In this document: positions 1-5,703 of the stretch, in pieces | Layout: every line of letters starts with the position of its first letter | How positions within the stretch are numbered: the first letter of the stretch is position 1 | NCBI GenBank assembly: GCA_022511485.1 | Contig: JAFLUJ010000048.1 | Location: 1-5,717, forward strand | Length of the DNA: 5,717 nucleotides | Source of the DNA: Oscillospiraceae bacterium | GTDB lineage: Bacteria; Bacillota; Clostridia; Oscillospirales; Ruminococcaceae | Reading direction: 5' to 3' | Made by a program: the position numbers and the translations under genes | Notes under the pieces: model-generated | Databases searched by the model: none | Told to the model about the DNA's origin: nothing | The model's input: only the letters and a program-made list of their open reading frames with translations

Positions 1-14
1 CTTTGGAAAGGGGT

Positions 15-52
15 CTGGGGAATAACCTTTCTTCAGAAAGGTTATTCCCCAG
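15..52. repeat. Perfect 18-bp inverted repeat (hairpin), possible dispersed palindrome or terminator
   Basis: Positions 15-32 are the exact reverse complement of 35-52, with only TC between them, so either strand can fold into a very stable hairpin with CTGGGG/CCCCAG ends. It lies about 95 bp past the stop codon of the amidase gene. On the minus strand the stem is followed by a C-rich stretch (ACCCCTTTCC) and on the plus strand by TAAAGAG, so neither side has the T-run of a normal intrinsic terminator. It could still act as a 3' end or a processing barrier for the amidase transcript. A dispersed intergenic palindrome cut by the window edge is equally possible. The flanking GGAAAGGGGT at 5-14 may belong to the same element. 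Confidence 0.7.
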
Positions 53-79
53 TAAAGAGTACAGAAATAATTTGCCAAA

Positions 80-119
80 TTATGATTTATTTTATTGTTC
101 ACGATATATTAAATCATAA
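80..119. repeat. Weak AT-rich inverted repeat downstream of the amidase gene
   Basis: TTATGATTTA at 80-89 is repeated in inverted form at 110-119, with a 20-bp AT-rich spacer. It sits in the 3' trailer of the amidase gene. The arms contain a single G/C pair and the loop is long, so it is a poor terminator candidate and may be chance in AT-rich DNA. A shorter AT-only inverted pair (67-73 and 77-83) overlaps it. Confidence 0.3.
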
Positions 120-146
120 AACTACCATATACAACAGCACTATTTT

Positions 147-3100
147 TTATTGATTAAAGAACGCCAAAGGGTCTTCCGGATCATAGAGACTCCAGAAATC
201 ATCGGGATTGACCGGCTCCTGAGTTGTATCAGAGCCGCTGTTGTCAGAATTTTCGTAATTATCATTGGGAGTGTAGTTGTCATTTTCCCATGGATCGGTG
301 GTTTCTACATCTGAGGGAGTGAAATTCTCTGCGGGAGGGTAGTCATCCTGCGGTGCAGATGCAGTACCGGATGTATTAGTCCATGTGGCGCTTCCGTCAC
401 CGTAGCAGGAGTATCCTGTGCGGGCAAAGTATTTCTTTATTCCGCTGACGATAGCAGAGGCAAATCTCTGCTGAGAGGAGGAGTTCGCCAATGCCATAGC
501 CTCGGTGTAGTTTGTTACGAACGCTGTTTCTATAAGAATAGACGGGAAATCCTGCTGTTGAGTTACCCAGAAATAGTTGTACTTAGCTCCCCTGTCGTTT
601 CCGCTTGACGAGCCGTGAAGCTCAGTCAGATAGCTTCCAAGCTCAGAGGAAACATATCTTGCCAGAGGCTGAGAGAAGGGAGTGAAATAGTAGGCTTCCG
701 CACCGTGAGCGGATGCTCCCGCTGAGTTACAGTGTATGGAAATAAACAGGTCGGGACTGTACTGACGAGCCGTTGCAGCTCTTTCCCTTGTCACATATGT
801 CTGACTTTCAGTTTTGAGACGTATTACGTTTGCCCCCGCGTCTGAAAGCATCTGTTCCACATACTTGGCAATGGCAAGATTAGCCTCCTGCTCCTTGATG
901 TGACCGATAGCTCCCGGATCAAATTCGGAAGCTCCTGTGTAGCCGTGTCCAGGGTCAATTACGATGGTCGAGCCCTTCACAGTATTCTCACAGCCGTTGA
1001 ACCGAAGCACCAGATTGTCGCTGCTGTCATATGTAGCGGTAACTCCGTCGTAAATGCCGGACTGTCTGAGAGAAAGCGTAAGCTTCGCCTGTTTCATTTC
1101 TCCTGATTCTGCGGCGCTCCATTTTCCGGAAGTAAACACTGCACTGTCCGGGAAAACAATATCTCCGGAGGAAATGCTTGTTACATAGTCAAATGTAATG
1201 GTGATATAGCTTGGATCAAATCCGGAAATATAATAGTAGCCGTTGTCTCCGTCACTGTAGGAAACGTTTCCGTAGCTTATGGAGAATGGTATCTTCTCTG
1301 CTGTTTTCAGCTTGATGATGGTGTCTCTGCCATCCTTTCCTGCTGCGACAACGCTCATGGGATTGCTTCCGAGAGGCTTATTGTCAAGAACTGTTACAGC
1401 ATTTGTAAGTATGCGCTTTCCGGAATTTGTAAGATAATAATTTGTTCCGCTGTATGTTACAGTCTTAACGATATAGTCAAGAGTTCCCGCAGGAAGTCTT
1501 GCACAGTCAGGGGATGGGTCTGTTGTGGTGGACTTGTAATTATACACCATCGTGTTGTCATTGTTTACCCGCAGCATACTTCCGCTGTAATCGTTCAGAA
1601 CCTCCGCAAGAGCGTTTACGATTATCCGTGAGCCCGTCCGGGTCTCGCTTATATCTCCGGTCTTGGTGGGATATGTGCCGTAAAACTCTACGTTTCCAAG
1701 GTCTATGTCCTGTCCCCGCTTGCCGTTGGGAGCGGTGTAATATCCGATATACTTGGTGTAGCTGGAATTAGGGTCAAGCTCGTCAAGCTGTCCGTCCACT
1801 TCCTTAAGGGTTATGCTTTTGCCGTTGACCTTTGCGGTGACGTTTGAACCCTTGTAGGCAATTGCGCTGAGCGCAATTGTGGACTGCTCCTCTACCCTCA
1901 TTATTTCATCGGTAGGAGAAACGCTTTTCAGAACGTTTATAGTACGTGTTATCTTATATGTAATGACCTTTGCCTTGCTCTGGAATTTAAAGGTGTTTAC
2001 TCCCACATCAAGATCCTCGGTGAAGTAGAAGCGTCCTGCTTCGTTAAGGACGATCTTCTTTCCCTGATAGTAAACCGGGAAGTTAGGATCGAAAGAACCT
2101 GCAAAAATTACAGTAGGCTCTTCGGTCTTGAAGGTGGTCTTTTTAGGGAGGGTCATTTCCAGCTCGCTGTTAAGTCCCTCAACGTCGATATTGTCGTCAT
2201 AATGCTTTATCAGCGCAGTTGTGGACTCCATGGAATTATTTTTGAGAGCCTCCAGTGAGTTGAAGGCGCTTCCTCCGCAGGAATTGAAATCCTCCGCCGC
2301 AAGAACCTGCTTTACAAGCTCGTCTGGAGAACCCCAACCCTCGGCGCTGGTGCATATATGCTCGTTGAAATGGTGGACATACATGGGGATGTCCGCTTTT
2401 TTAGCGTAATCGTCCCACCAGCCAACTATTTTATTAAAAGGTATATCGCTGTCGGAAAGAGAGCCTTCCGCTTTAAGCATAATGAAGTCGGCGTATCCGT
2501 TTTCGATATAGCTTACCGTGTCAGCATAGCCGTCGGTGAGAGCCTCAAAATTTACGGAGGTCTCAGAGCCGCTTTCCTCAGTGGTGTAGTTTGCCCACAC
2601 GTCATTCAGGGAAATTCCTACAGGAACGGTGTTGTTTGTACGTCTTACCGCGTCCGCAGCAAGGCTGAACACATACGCTCCGTTGTCAAGAAGCCAGTTT
2701 TCAAAGCCTATACCCGAACCGTTCCGCATATAGTCGTTAAGGGCGGTGTTGCTTTTGGAGGAGTAGTATCCGTCCAGAATGATACCGTCCACCGGATATT
2801 TGACAGTAAAGCTGTGAACAATAATCGCCAGACGGTCGATACGGGACTGGAGATCCATATCCTCAAGCTGATCCAGAACAAAGTCCAGACTGAAATTCAG
2901 ATATACATAGAAGCCCCGTTCCTTTGCGCCGTCAATGGCATATTCAATAAGGGAGCGCTCTACAGTTTCGTTGGGATCGCTGCTGTAAAAAGCGTCCCCG
3001 TCATGATCGGTGAGAATTATGATGGAGTTCAGACGGTTAGCCTCAGCGGTATCAAGCATGGCTTCCACGCTTTCGGCGATGATCTCCTCGGATTCAGTGT

Positions 3101-3356
3101 TTGCTCCGAAATCAACACCGGGGGTAACATAAACTCCCCGCATCTGTTCGGGAAAGCTGTACATAGCCACAAATTCCGGCTCGGTGAAAACGGGAAGCTC
3201 CTCGTCCCGGTTTATTTCCGGCTGGGGAGCGATAACTGTGATCTCTCCCGGGTCGTCCTCCGCAAAAGCGGGAACTGATAAAATTTCCGCACCCAATGCC
3301 AGAACCATTGAAAATGCTGTTACAAGTCCGAGAATCTTTGATATTTTTCTTTTCAA
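147..3356 (-). CDS. Secreted N-acetylmuramoyl-L-alanine amidase (Amidase_3) with N-terminal GHL-type TIM-barrel domain, TTG start
   Basis: This is a 1069-residue exported peptidoglycan hydrolase. Residues 1-32 form a Sec signal peptide (KRK, hydrophobic core, cleavage after AFA). Residues ~70-386 resemble a GHL10/DUF187 barrel (MRGVYV at 72, GDAFYSS at 120, DGIILDGYY at 190, VGISLND at 246). Residues ~412-475 look like an Ig-like sandwich (VYYQGKKIVL, then GVNTFKF). Residues ~480-790 are beta-rich and unassigned. Residues ~796-980 are Amidase_3, with likely zinc ligands H804 (IDPGHG), E822 (KEQEANL) and H875 (SIHCNS), and catalytic E943 (LIETAF). All key residues are present, so amidase activity (cutting the MurNAc-L-Ala bond) is expected. 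The last 85 residues are an acidic N/D/T/Y/P-rich tail with no sorting motif. The start is TTG: AAAGGA lies 9 nt upstream, the only nearby ATG (3366) is out of frame, and the first in-frame Met (17) would destroy the signal peptide. The gene lies 32 bp after the lipoprotein gene, probably in the same transcript. Most family members are much shorter. Confidence 0.9.
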   Translation of the reverse strand: MKRKISKILGLVTAFSMVLALGAEILSVPAFAEDDPGEITVIAPQPEINRDEELPVFTEPEFVAMYSFPEQMRGVYVTPGVDFGANTESEEIIAESVEAMLDTAEANRLNSIIILTDHDGDAFYSSDPNETVERSLIEYAIDGAKERGFYVYLNFSLDFVLDQLEDMDLQSRIDRLAIIVHSFTVKYPVDGIILDGYYSSKSNTALNDYMRNGSGIGFENWLLDNGAYVFSLAADAVRRTNNTVPVGISLNDVWANYTTEESGSETSVNFEALTDGYADTVSYIENGYADFIMLKAEGSLSDSDIPFNKIVGWWDDYAKKADIPMYVHHFNEHICTSAEGWGSPDELVKQVLAAEDFNSCGGSAFNSLEALKNNSMESTTALIKHYDDNIDVEGLNSELEMTLPKKTTFKTEEPTVIFAGSFDPNFPVYYQGKKIVLNEAGRFYFTEDLDVGVNTFKFQSKAKVITYKITRTINVLKSVSPTDEIMRVEEQSTIALSAIAYKGSNVTAKVNGKSITLKEVDGQLDELDPNSSYTKYIGYYTAPNGKRGQDIDLGNVEFYGTYPTKTGDISETRTGSRIIVNALAEVLNDYSGSMLRVNNDNTMVYNYKSTTTDPSPDCARLPAGTLDYIVKTVTYSGTNYYLTNSGKRILTNAVTVLDNKPLGSNPMSVVAAGKDGRDTIIKLKTAEKIPFSISYGNVSYSDGDNGYYYISGFDPSYITITFDYVTSISSGDIVFPDSAVFTSGKWSAAESGEMKQAKLTLSLRQSGIYDGVTATYDSSDNLVLRFNGCENTVKGSTIVIDPGHGYTGASEFDPGAIGHIKEQEANLAIAKYVEQMLSDAGANVIRLKTESQTYVTRERAATARQYSPDLFISIHCNSAGASAHGAEAYYFTPFSQPLARYVSSELGSYLTELHGSSSGNDRGAKYNYFWVTQQQDFPSILIETAFVTNYTEAMALANSSSQQRFASAIVSGIKKYFARTGYSCYGDGSATWTNTSGTASAPQDDYPPAENFTPSDVETTDPWENDNYTPNDNYENSDNSGSDTTQEPVNPDDFWSLYDPEDPLAFFNQ

Positions 3357-3372
3357 TTCCCGTCATCCTTTC
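3357..3372 (-). promoter_or_regulatory. Ribosome binding site that fixes the TTG start of the amidase gene
   Basis: On the minus strand GAAAGGA (3372 to 3366) is followed by nine bases and then TTG at 3356-3354. An ATG at 3366 overlaps the Shine-Dalgarno itself and opens an 84-codon frame in the wrong phase, so it has no usable ribosome spacing. The TTG is the only start that yields an intact signal peptide. A TTG start may keep amidase yield below that of the upstream lipoprotein; that is an inference. Confidence 0.7.
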
Positions 3373-3388
3373 GTTGTTCTATCTGTTT

Positions 3389-4990
3389 TTATTTAGGGAT
3401 ATTACTTATTTCCTTGCTGACCTGTGCCGCCACATCCGAGGTGGGGTTAAACAGGGAATCATACCTGTACAATGCCACTCCGCCGTAATTGCTCAGTGAT
3501 TTTGCCAGAGCCATCTGTCTTGCGATGATGTCGCTGTTTGACACCCATTCATTTTTTCCTGCTGAACCTGCGTAGCTGTCCGGTGCTCCTATCTTGTAGG
3601 CTGCCAGTCCTATTACCAGCTTTACTCCCGAACCGCTTACCATGCTGTTCCACTGTGAAGCAATATCGGCATATGGAAGGACGGAGTTAAATCCGAAATA
3701 GACCTGAGGCAGTATATAATCGCAGTAGCCGCTTTCCAAGCACCATTTACGGACATCGGCATAAAGCTCCTTGTAGTTATTTTCCACGCTGCCCTGCGGG
3801 GAGATCCCAAAAACAACGGAGTTATTTGATTTATGTACCGTGCTGTAGATCTTCCTTACCATTTTATTGACATTTTCTGTGCGCCAGCTGCTCAGGGATG
3901 AGCTTGTTCCCGACGCAGAATATGCCGCGCTGTCGAAGCTGCTTGCAGTTGTGGGATAGAAATAATCATCTATCTGGATACCGTCAACATCGTATCCGGA
4001 CACGATCTCCGCAATACCGGAGGCTATAAGGTCTGTGACATCATCATACGCCGGATTGAGGTACAGCCGTCCGCCTGATTCTACAATGTACTTACCGTTA
4101 AGGGAGCTGTCATCATACCATTTTTTTATGGGATAGCTGCTGTCGATGCCTTGTATCTGTGAGGGATACATAAGCCTCATAGGATTTACCCATGCGTGGA
4201 GCGACAGACCTCTGTCATGTGCACAGTCTATCATTACCTGAAGCGCGTCAAAACGATTGCTTGTACCGATCGTGCCGTTGAACTGTTCTCCGGAGGGATA
4301 CAATTCTGAATCATAGTAAGCGTCTCCGAAGGCTCTGACCTGCACATAGACTGTGTTGAAGCCAAGGGAAGCTATATTGTCGAAATACTGTCCTATGGAT
4401 TTCTCAAAGGACGATCTGGATTTATTTTTTAGTATATTGCCGTATTCGAGATATGTGATCCAGAAGCCCTTCTGCTCCGTGTAGTTCAGCGCACTGTAGC
4501 TGTTCTGACCTGATGGAGCGGTATCCTTTTTTGCTGTTGTTTCCGGAGGACTTTCCGGCTGTAAAGTGATCTTAGCGGTCTCTATGTAAGTTTCCTCGGC
4601 AGTTTCCGGTTTCTGAGATGTTGTTTCTGTTTTTGATGTTTTAGCAGTGGTTTTTGCAGTCTCCGAGACCCCTAAAACTGTTCCCGACGGCTCTTCCTCT
4701 GTAGTGACTGCTTCTGTTGGGAGTTCATTTGTTACCTGCGTCGTTTCTGTTGTTATTTCGGAGGTTTCCTCAGTAAGCTCCTCTTTTGTATCGGAGGCTT
4801 CCGGAAAATATGTAGAAATTTCTGCCATTTCAGGGACTTCTGTTGCTTCTGTGACCGGGTCGGTGATCTCTGAGCCCGGAGCGATTATTTCCGGAAACTC
4901 AGCAGAGTCTTCCGAAACTCTGGCACAGGAGGAAAGCAGCACTGCTGCTGACAGAAACGCCAAAATACGGCAGAAAAAACGACTTTGCAT
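3389..4990 (-). CDS. Lipoprotein with GHL10 (DUF187) glycoside-hydrolase-like domain, DigH-related
   Basis: The product is 533 residues. Residues 1-22 are a lipoprotein signal peptide with lipobox LSSC and lipidated Cys22. Residues 23-165 are a Thr/Glu/Ser/Pro-rich low-complexity linker, suited to spanning the wall. Residues ~167-530 are a GHL10 barrel: GFWITYLEY at 175, FGDAYYDSELYP at 221, HAWVNPMR at 265, DGIQIDDYFYP at 336, FGISPQG at 394, CDYILPQVYFG at 423 and a final GGVALYRYDSLF. These are the family's hallmark strands, and the acidic DGIQIDDY cluster suggests an active enzyme. The known relative, E. coli DigH (YddW), cuts glycan strands stripped of peptides; the same role here is inferred. 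The ATG at 4990 was chosen over one 28 codons upstream because it has GAGG five bases before it, begins the signal peptide directly, and lies downstream of the promoter. It is the first gene of a probable two-gene unit with the amidase. Confidence 0.88.
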   Translation of the reverse strand: MQSRFFCRILAFLSAAVLLSSCARVSEDSAEFPEIIAPGSEITDPVTEATEVPEMAEISTYFPEASDTKEELTEETSEITTETTQVTNELPTEAVTTEEEPSGTVLGVSETAKTTAKTSKTETTSQKPETAEETYIETAKITLQPESPPETTAKKDTAPSGQNSYSALNYTEQKGFWITYLEYGNILKNKSRSSFEKSIGQYFDNIASLGFNTVYVQVRAFGDAYYDSELYPSGEQFNGTIGTSNRFDALQVMIDCAHDRGLSLHAWVNPMRLMYPSQIQGIDSSYPIKKWYDDSSLNGKYIVESGGRLYLNPAYDDVTDLIASGIAEIVSGYDVDGIQIDDYFYPTTASSFDSAAYSASGTSSSLSSWRTENVNKMVRKIYSTVHKSNNSVVFGISPQGSVENNYKELYADVRKWCLESGYCDYILPQVYFGFNSVLPYADIASQWNSMVSGSGVKLVIGLAAYKIGAPDSYAGSAGKNEWVSNSDIIARQMALAKSLSNYGGVALYRYDSLFNPTSDVAAQVSKEISNIPK

Positions 4991-5000
4991 ATGAACCTCA
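4991..5000 (-). promoter_or_regulatory. Ribosome binding site of the GHL10 lipoprotein gene
   Basis: The minus strand reads TGAGG, five bases (TTCAT), then ATG at 4990. This supports Met at 4990 as the true start. The longer frame from 5074 would begin inside the -35 element of the promoter. Confidence 0.7.
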
Positions 5001-5012
5001 TTTCCCCAAAAA

Positions 5013-5078
5013 GCAATTACTTTGCAATTACTTAACGATAAAGTAATTATATAACATTTTAATGGGAAAGTCAATTAC
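5013..5078. repeat. Cluster of CAATTAC repeats around the lipoprotein promoter (possible operator)
   Basis: CAATTAC occurs on the plus strand at 5014-5020, 5025-5031 and 5072-5078. The first two sit in an 11-bp direct repeat of GCAATTACTT (5013-5022 and 5024-5033). An inverted copy, AAGTAATT, at 5041-5048 pairs with AATTACTT at 5026-5033 to give an 8-bp palindrome with a 7-bp spacer. The palindrome overlaps the -10 box and the expected transcription start, and the 5072-5078 copy overlaps the -35 box. This is the layout of a repressor operator or of cooperative sites spaced about one helical turn. No regulator is encoded in the window, and the AT-rich context raises the chance of coincidence. 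Confidence 0.45.
5046..5074 (-). promoter_or_regulatory. Sigma-A type promoter of the lipoprotein-amidase unit
   Basis: On the minus strand TTGACT (5074-5069) and a perfect TATAAT (5051-5046) are separated by exactly 17 bp. Transcription should start near 5039, giving a leader of about 50 nt before the ATG at 4990. No promoter-like sequence or terminator is visible in the 32-bp gap before the amidase gene, so this promoter probably serves both genes. Confidence 0.78.
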
Positions 5079-5098
5079 AAAACGGTTAAAATCCATTA

Positions 5099-5479
5099 TC
5101 AAAGGCTGAAAATATATGGCATCATATCCTTAAAATTGTAGGAGACAGGCTTTCCTTCCTTGTTCTGGAGAATGACCCTTAAATCGGGAGCAAACTCTGC
5201 TATGACCTGCCTGCAAATACCGCAGGGATAGGTCTCTCCTCCGCCTGAGGAAACGATGGCAATTGCGGAAAAATCCCTGCATCCCTCGGAGACCGCTTTG
5301 AAGATGGCTGTACGCTCCGCGCAGTTTGCCGCACCGTAGCTGGCGTTCTCCACATTGCAGCCGGTAAAGACTGTACCGTCCGAGCAGAGCAGCGCTGCTC
5401 CCACGGAAAATTTCGAGTAGGGTGCGTAGGCATTTTTCATAGCGCCCGAGGCTATTTCAAGCAGCTCGGTATCGGTCAT
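5099..5479 (-). CDS. cdd: Cytidine deaminase, small homotetrameric zinc type
   Basis: Cdd hydrolyses cytidine and deoxycytidine to uridine and deoxyuridine in the cytoplasm, for pyrimidine salvage. The 126-residue product is full length for the tetrameric class. It has FSVGAALL at 24, the substrate-binding NVENASYG at 42, and the zinc/catalytic motif CAER at 53 (Cys53 ligand, Glu55 proton shuttle). PCGICRQ at 85 supplies the zinc ligands Cys86 and Cys89. The C-terminal MMPYIF matches the family's LLPxxF-like end. All catalytic residues are present. The start at 5479 is preferred over an ATG seven codons upstream because AAAGGTGG lies 7 nt before it, while the upstream ATG sits almost on the predicted transcription start and has no ribosome site. 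cdd has its own promoter. No terminator separates it from the next gene, so some read-through is possible. Confidence 0.96.
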   Translation of the reverse strand: MTDTELLEIASGAMKNAYAPYSKFSVGAALLCSDGTVFTGCNVENASYGAANCAERTAIFKAVSEGCRDFSAIAIVSSGGGETYPCGICRQVIAEFAPDLRVILQNKEGKPVSYNFKDMMPYIFSL

Positions 5480-5486
5480 GGATATT

Positions 5487-5494
5487 CCACCTTT
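5487..5494 (-). promoter_or_regulatory. Ribosome binding site of cdd
   Basis: The minus strand shows AAAGGTGG seven bases before the ATG at 5479. It decides the start, because the alternative ATG at 5500 lies upstream of this site and its first codons overlap it. Confidence 0.75.
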
Positions 5495-5514
5495 CGGCAT
5501 AATTATACAATTTA

Positions 5515-5543
5515 ATTATAGCATATCTGTATACTGATTTCAA
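5515..5543 (-). promoter_or_regulatory. Sigma-A type promoter of cdd with extended -10
   Basis: TTGAAA (5543-5538), a 17-bp spacer and TATAAT (5520-5515) lie on the minus strand, and the -10 is preceded by TGC, an extended -10 signature. The predicted start near 5508 gives a leader of about 28 nt. A second TATAAT at 5507-5502 has no -35 partner at proper distance and is probably not used. The roughly 95 bp upstream are extremely AT-rich and could act as an UP element. Confidence 0.75.
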
Positions 5544-5590
5544 GAGTTATATTCAATAATCAATGTTATTTTATAAGCTGTTATTTTATG

Positions 5591-5617
5591 AATATTAATT
5601 GATTATTAATTAATATT
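5591..5617. repeat. AT-only 10-bp inverted repeat upstream of the cdd promoter
   Basis: AATATTAATT at 5591-5600 is mirrored as AATTAATATT at 5608-5617 around a 7-bp centre. It lies about 50 bp upstream of the cdd -35 box. It may be a binding site for a regulator, but sequence this AT-rich produces such palindromes easily. No open reading frame of interest is visible in 5544-5640. Confidence 0.3.
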
Positions 5618-5648
5618 ATAATTTTATTGCTCAGTTATACTATTCCTT

Positions 5649-5681
5649 GATCAAAACATAGACTTTGTCTATGTTTTGATC
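5649..5681. repeat. Perfect 15-bp stem hairpin upstream of cdd
   Basis: Positions 5649-5663 (GATCAAAACATAGAC) pair perfectly with 5667-5681 around a TTT loop. Neither strand has a following T-run, so it is not a textbook intrinsic terminator. It may end a transcript from outside the window, or belong to a structured intergenic repeat together with the next hairpin, which begins one base later. Confidence 0.7.
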
Positions 5682-5682
5682 T

Positions 5683-5703
5683 GCCGTATACTGTGTATAC
5701 GGC
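5683..5703. repeat. Second perfect hairpin, 9-bp stem, adjacent to the first
   Basis: GCCGTATAC at 5683-5691 and GTATACGGC at 5695-5703 are perfect inverses around TGT. It is separated by one base from the 5649-5681 hairpin. A further small inverted pair (CGGC at 5707-5710, GCCG at 5714-5717) sits in the GC-rich end of the window. The abrupt change from AT-rich to GC-rich hairpins suggests a compact composite element that continues past the edge. Confidence 0.65.

Noticed and set aside
2358..3278. A 306-codon open frame on the plus strand, antisense to the amidase barrel
   Set aside because: It is fully opposite a well-supported gene, shows no recognisable motif and has no convincing ribosome site. 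It is best explained as a shadow of the codon usage on the minus strand.
3112..3366. An 84-codon minus-strand frame from ATG 3366
   Set aside because: It overlaps the amidase signal-peptide region in another frame, and its ATG falls within the Shine-Dalgarno.
4647..4994. A 115-codon Ser/Val-rich frame on the plus strand
   Set aside because: It is the antisense image of the Thr/Glu-rich linker and signal peptide of the lipoprotein; its low-complexity composition follows from that.
4991..5074. A longer lipoprotein reading frame starting at ATG 5074
   Set aside because: The 28 extra codons run through the promoter and leader, would bury the lipoprotein signal peptide, and have no ribosome site.
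5099..5479. cdd as a functional partner of the cell-wall genes
   Set aside because: It has its own promoter, a housekeeping salvage role and a separate strong promoter downstream; adjacency alone does not support a link.
5480..5500. A cdd start at ATG 5500
   Set aside because: It lies within a few bases of the predicted transcription start and lacks a Shine-Dalgarno, whereas the ATG at 5479 has AAAGGTGG at ideal spacing.
5529..5700. GTATAC repeated at 5529, 5686 and 5695, linking the cdd promoter spacer to the edge hairpin
   Set aside because: A six-base self-complementary word in AT-rich DNA is weak evidence, and the spacing shows no pattern.
5649..5703. The paired hairpins as a CRISPR array or a tRNA
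   Set aside because: The two stems differ in sequence, no spacer-repeat periodicity is present, and no cloverleaf can be drawn.
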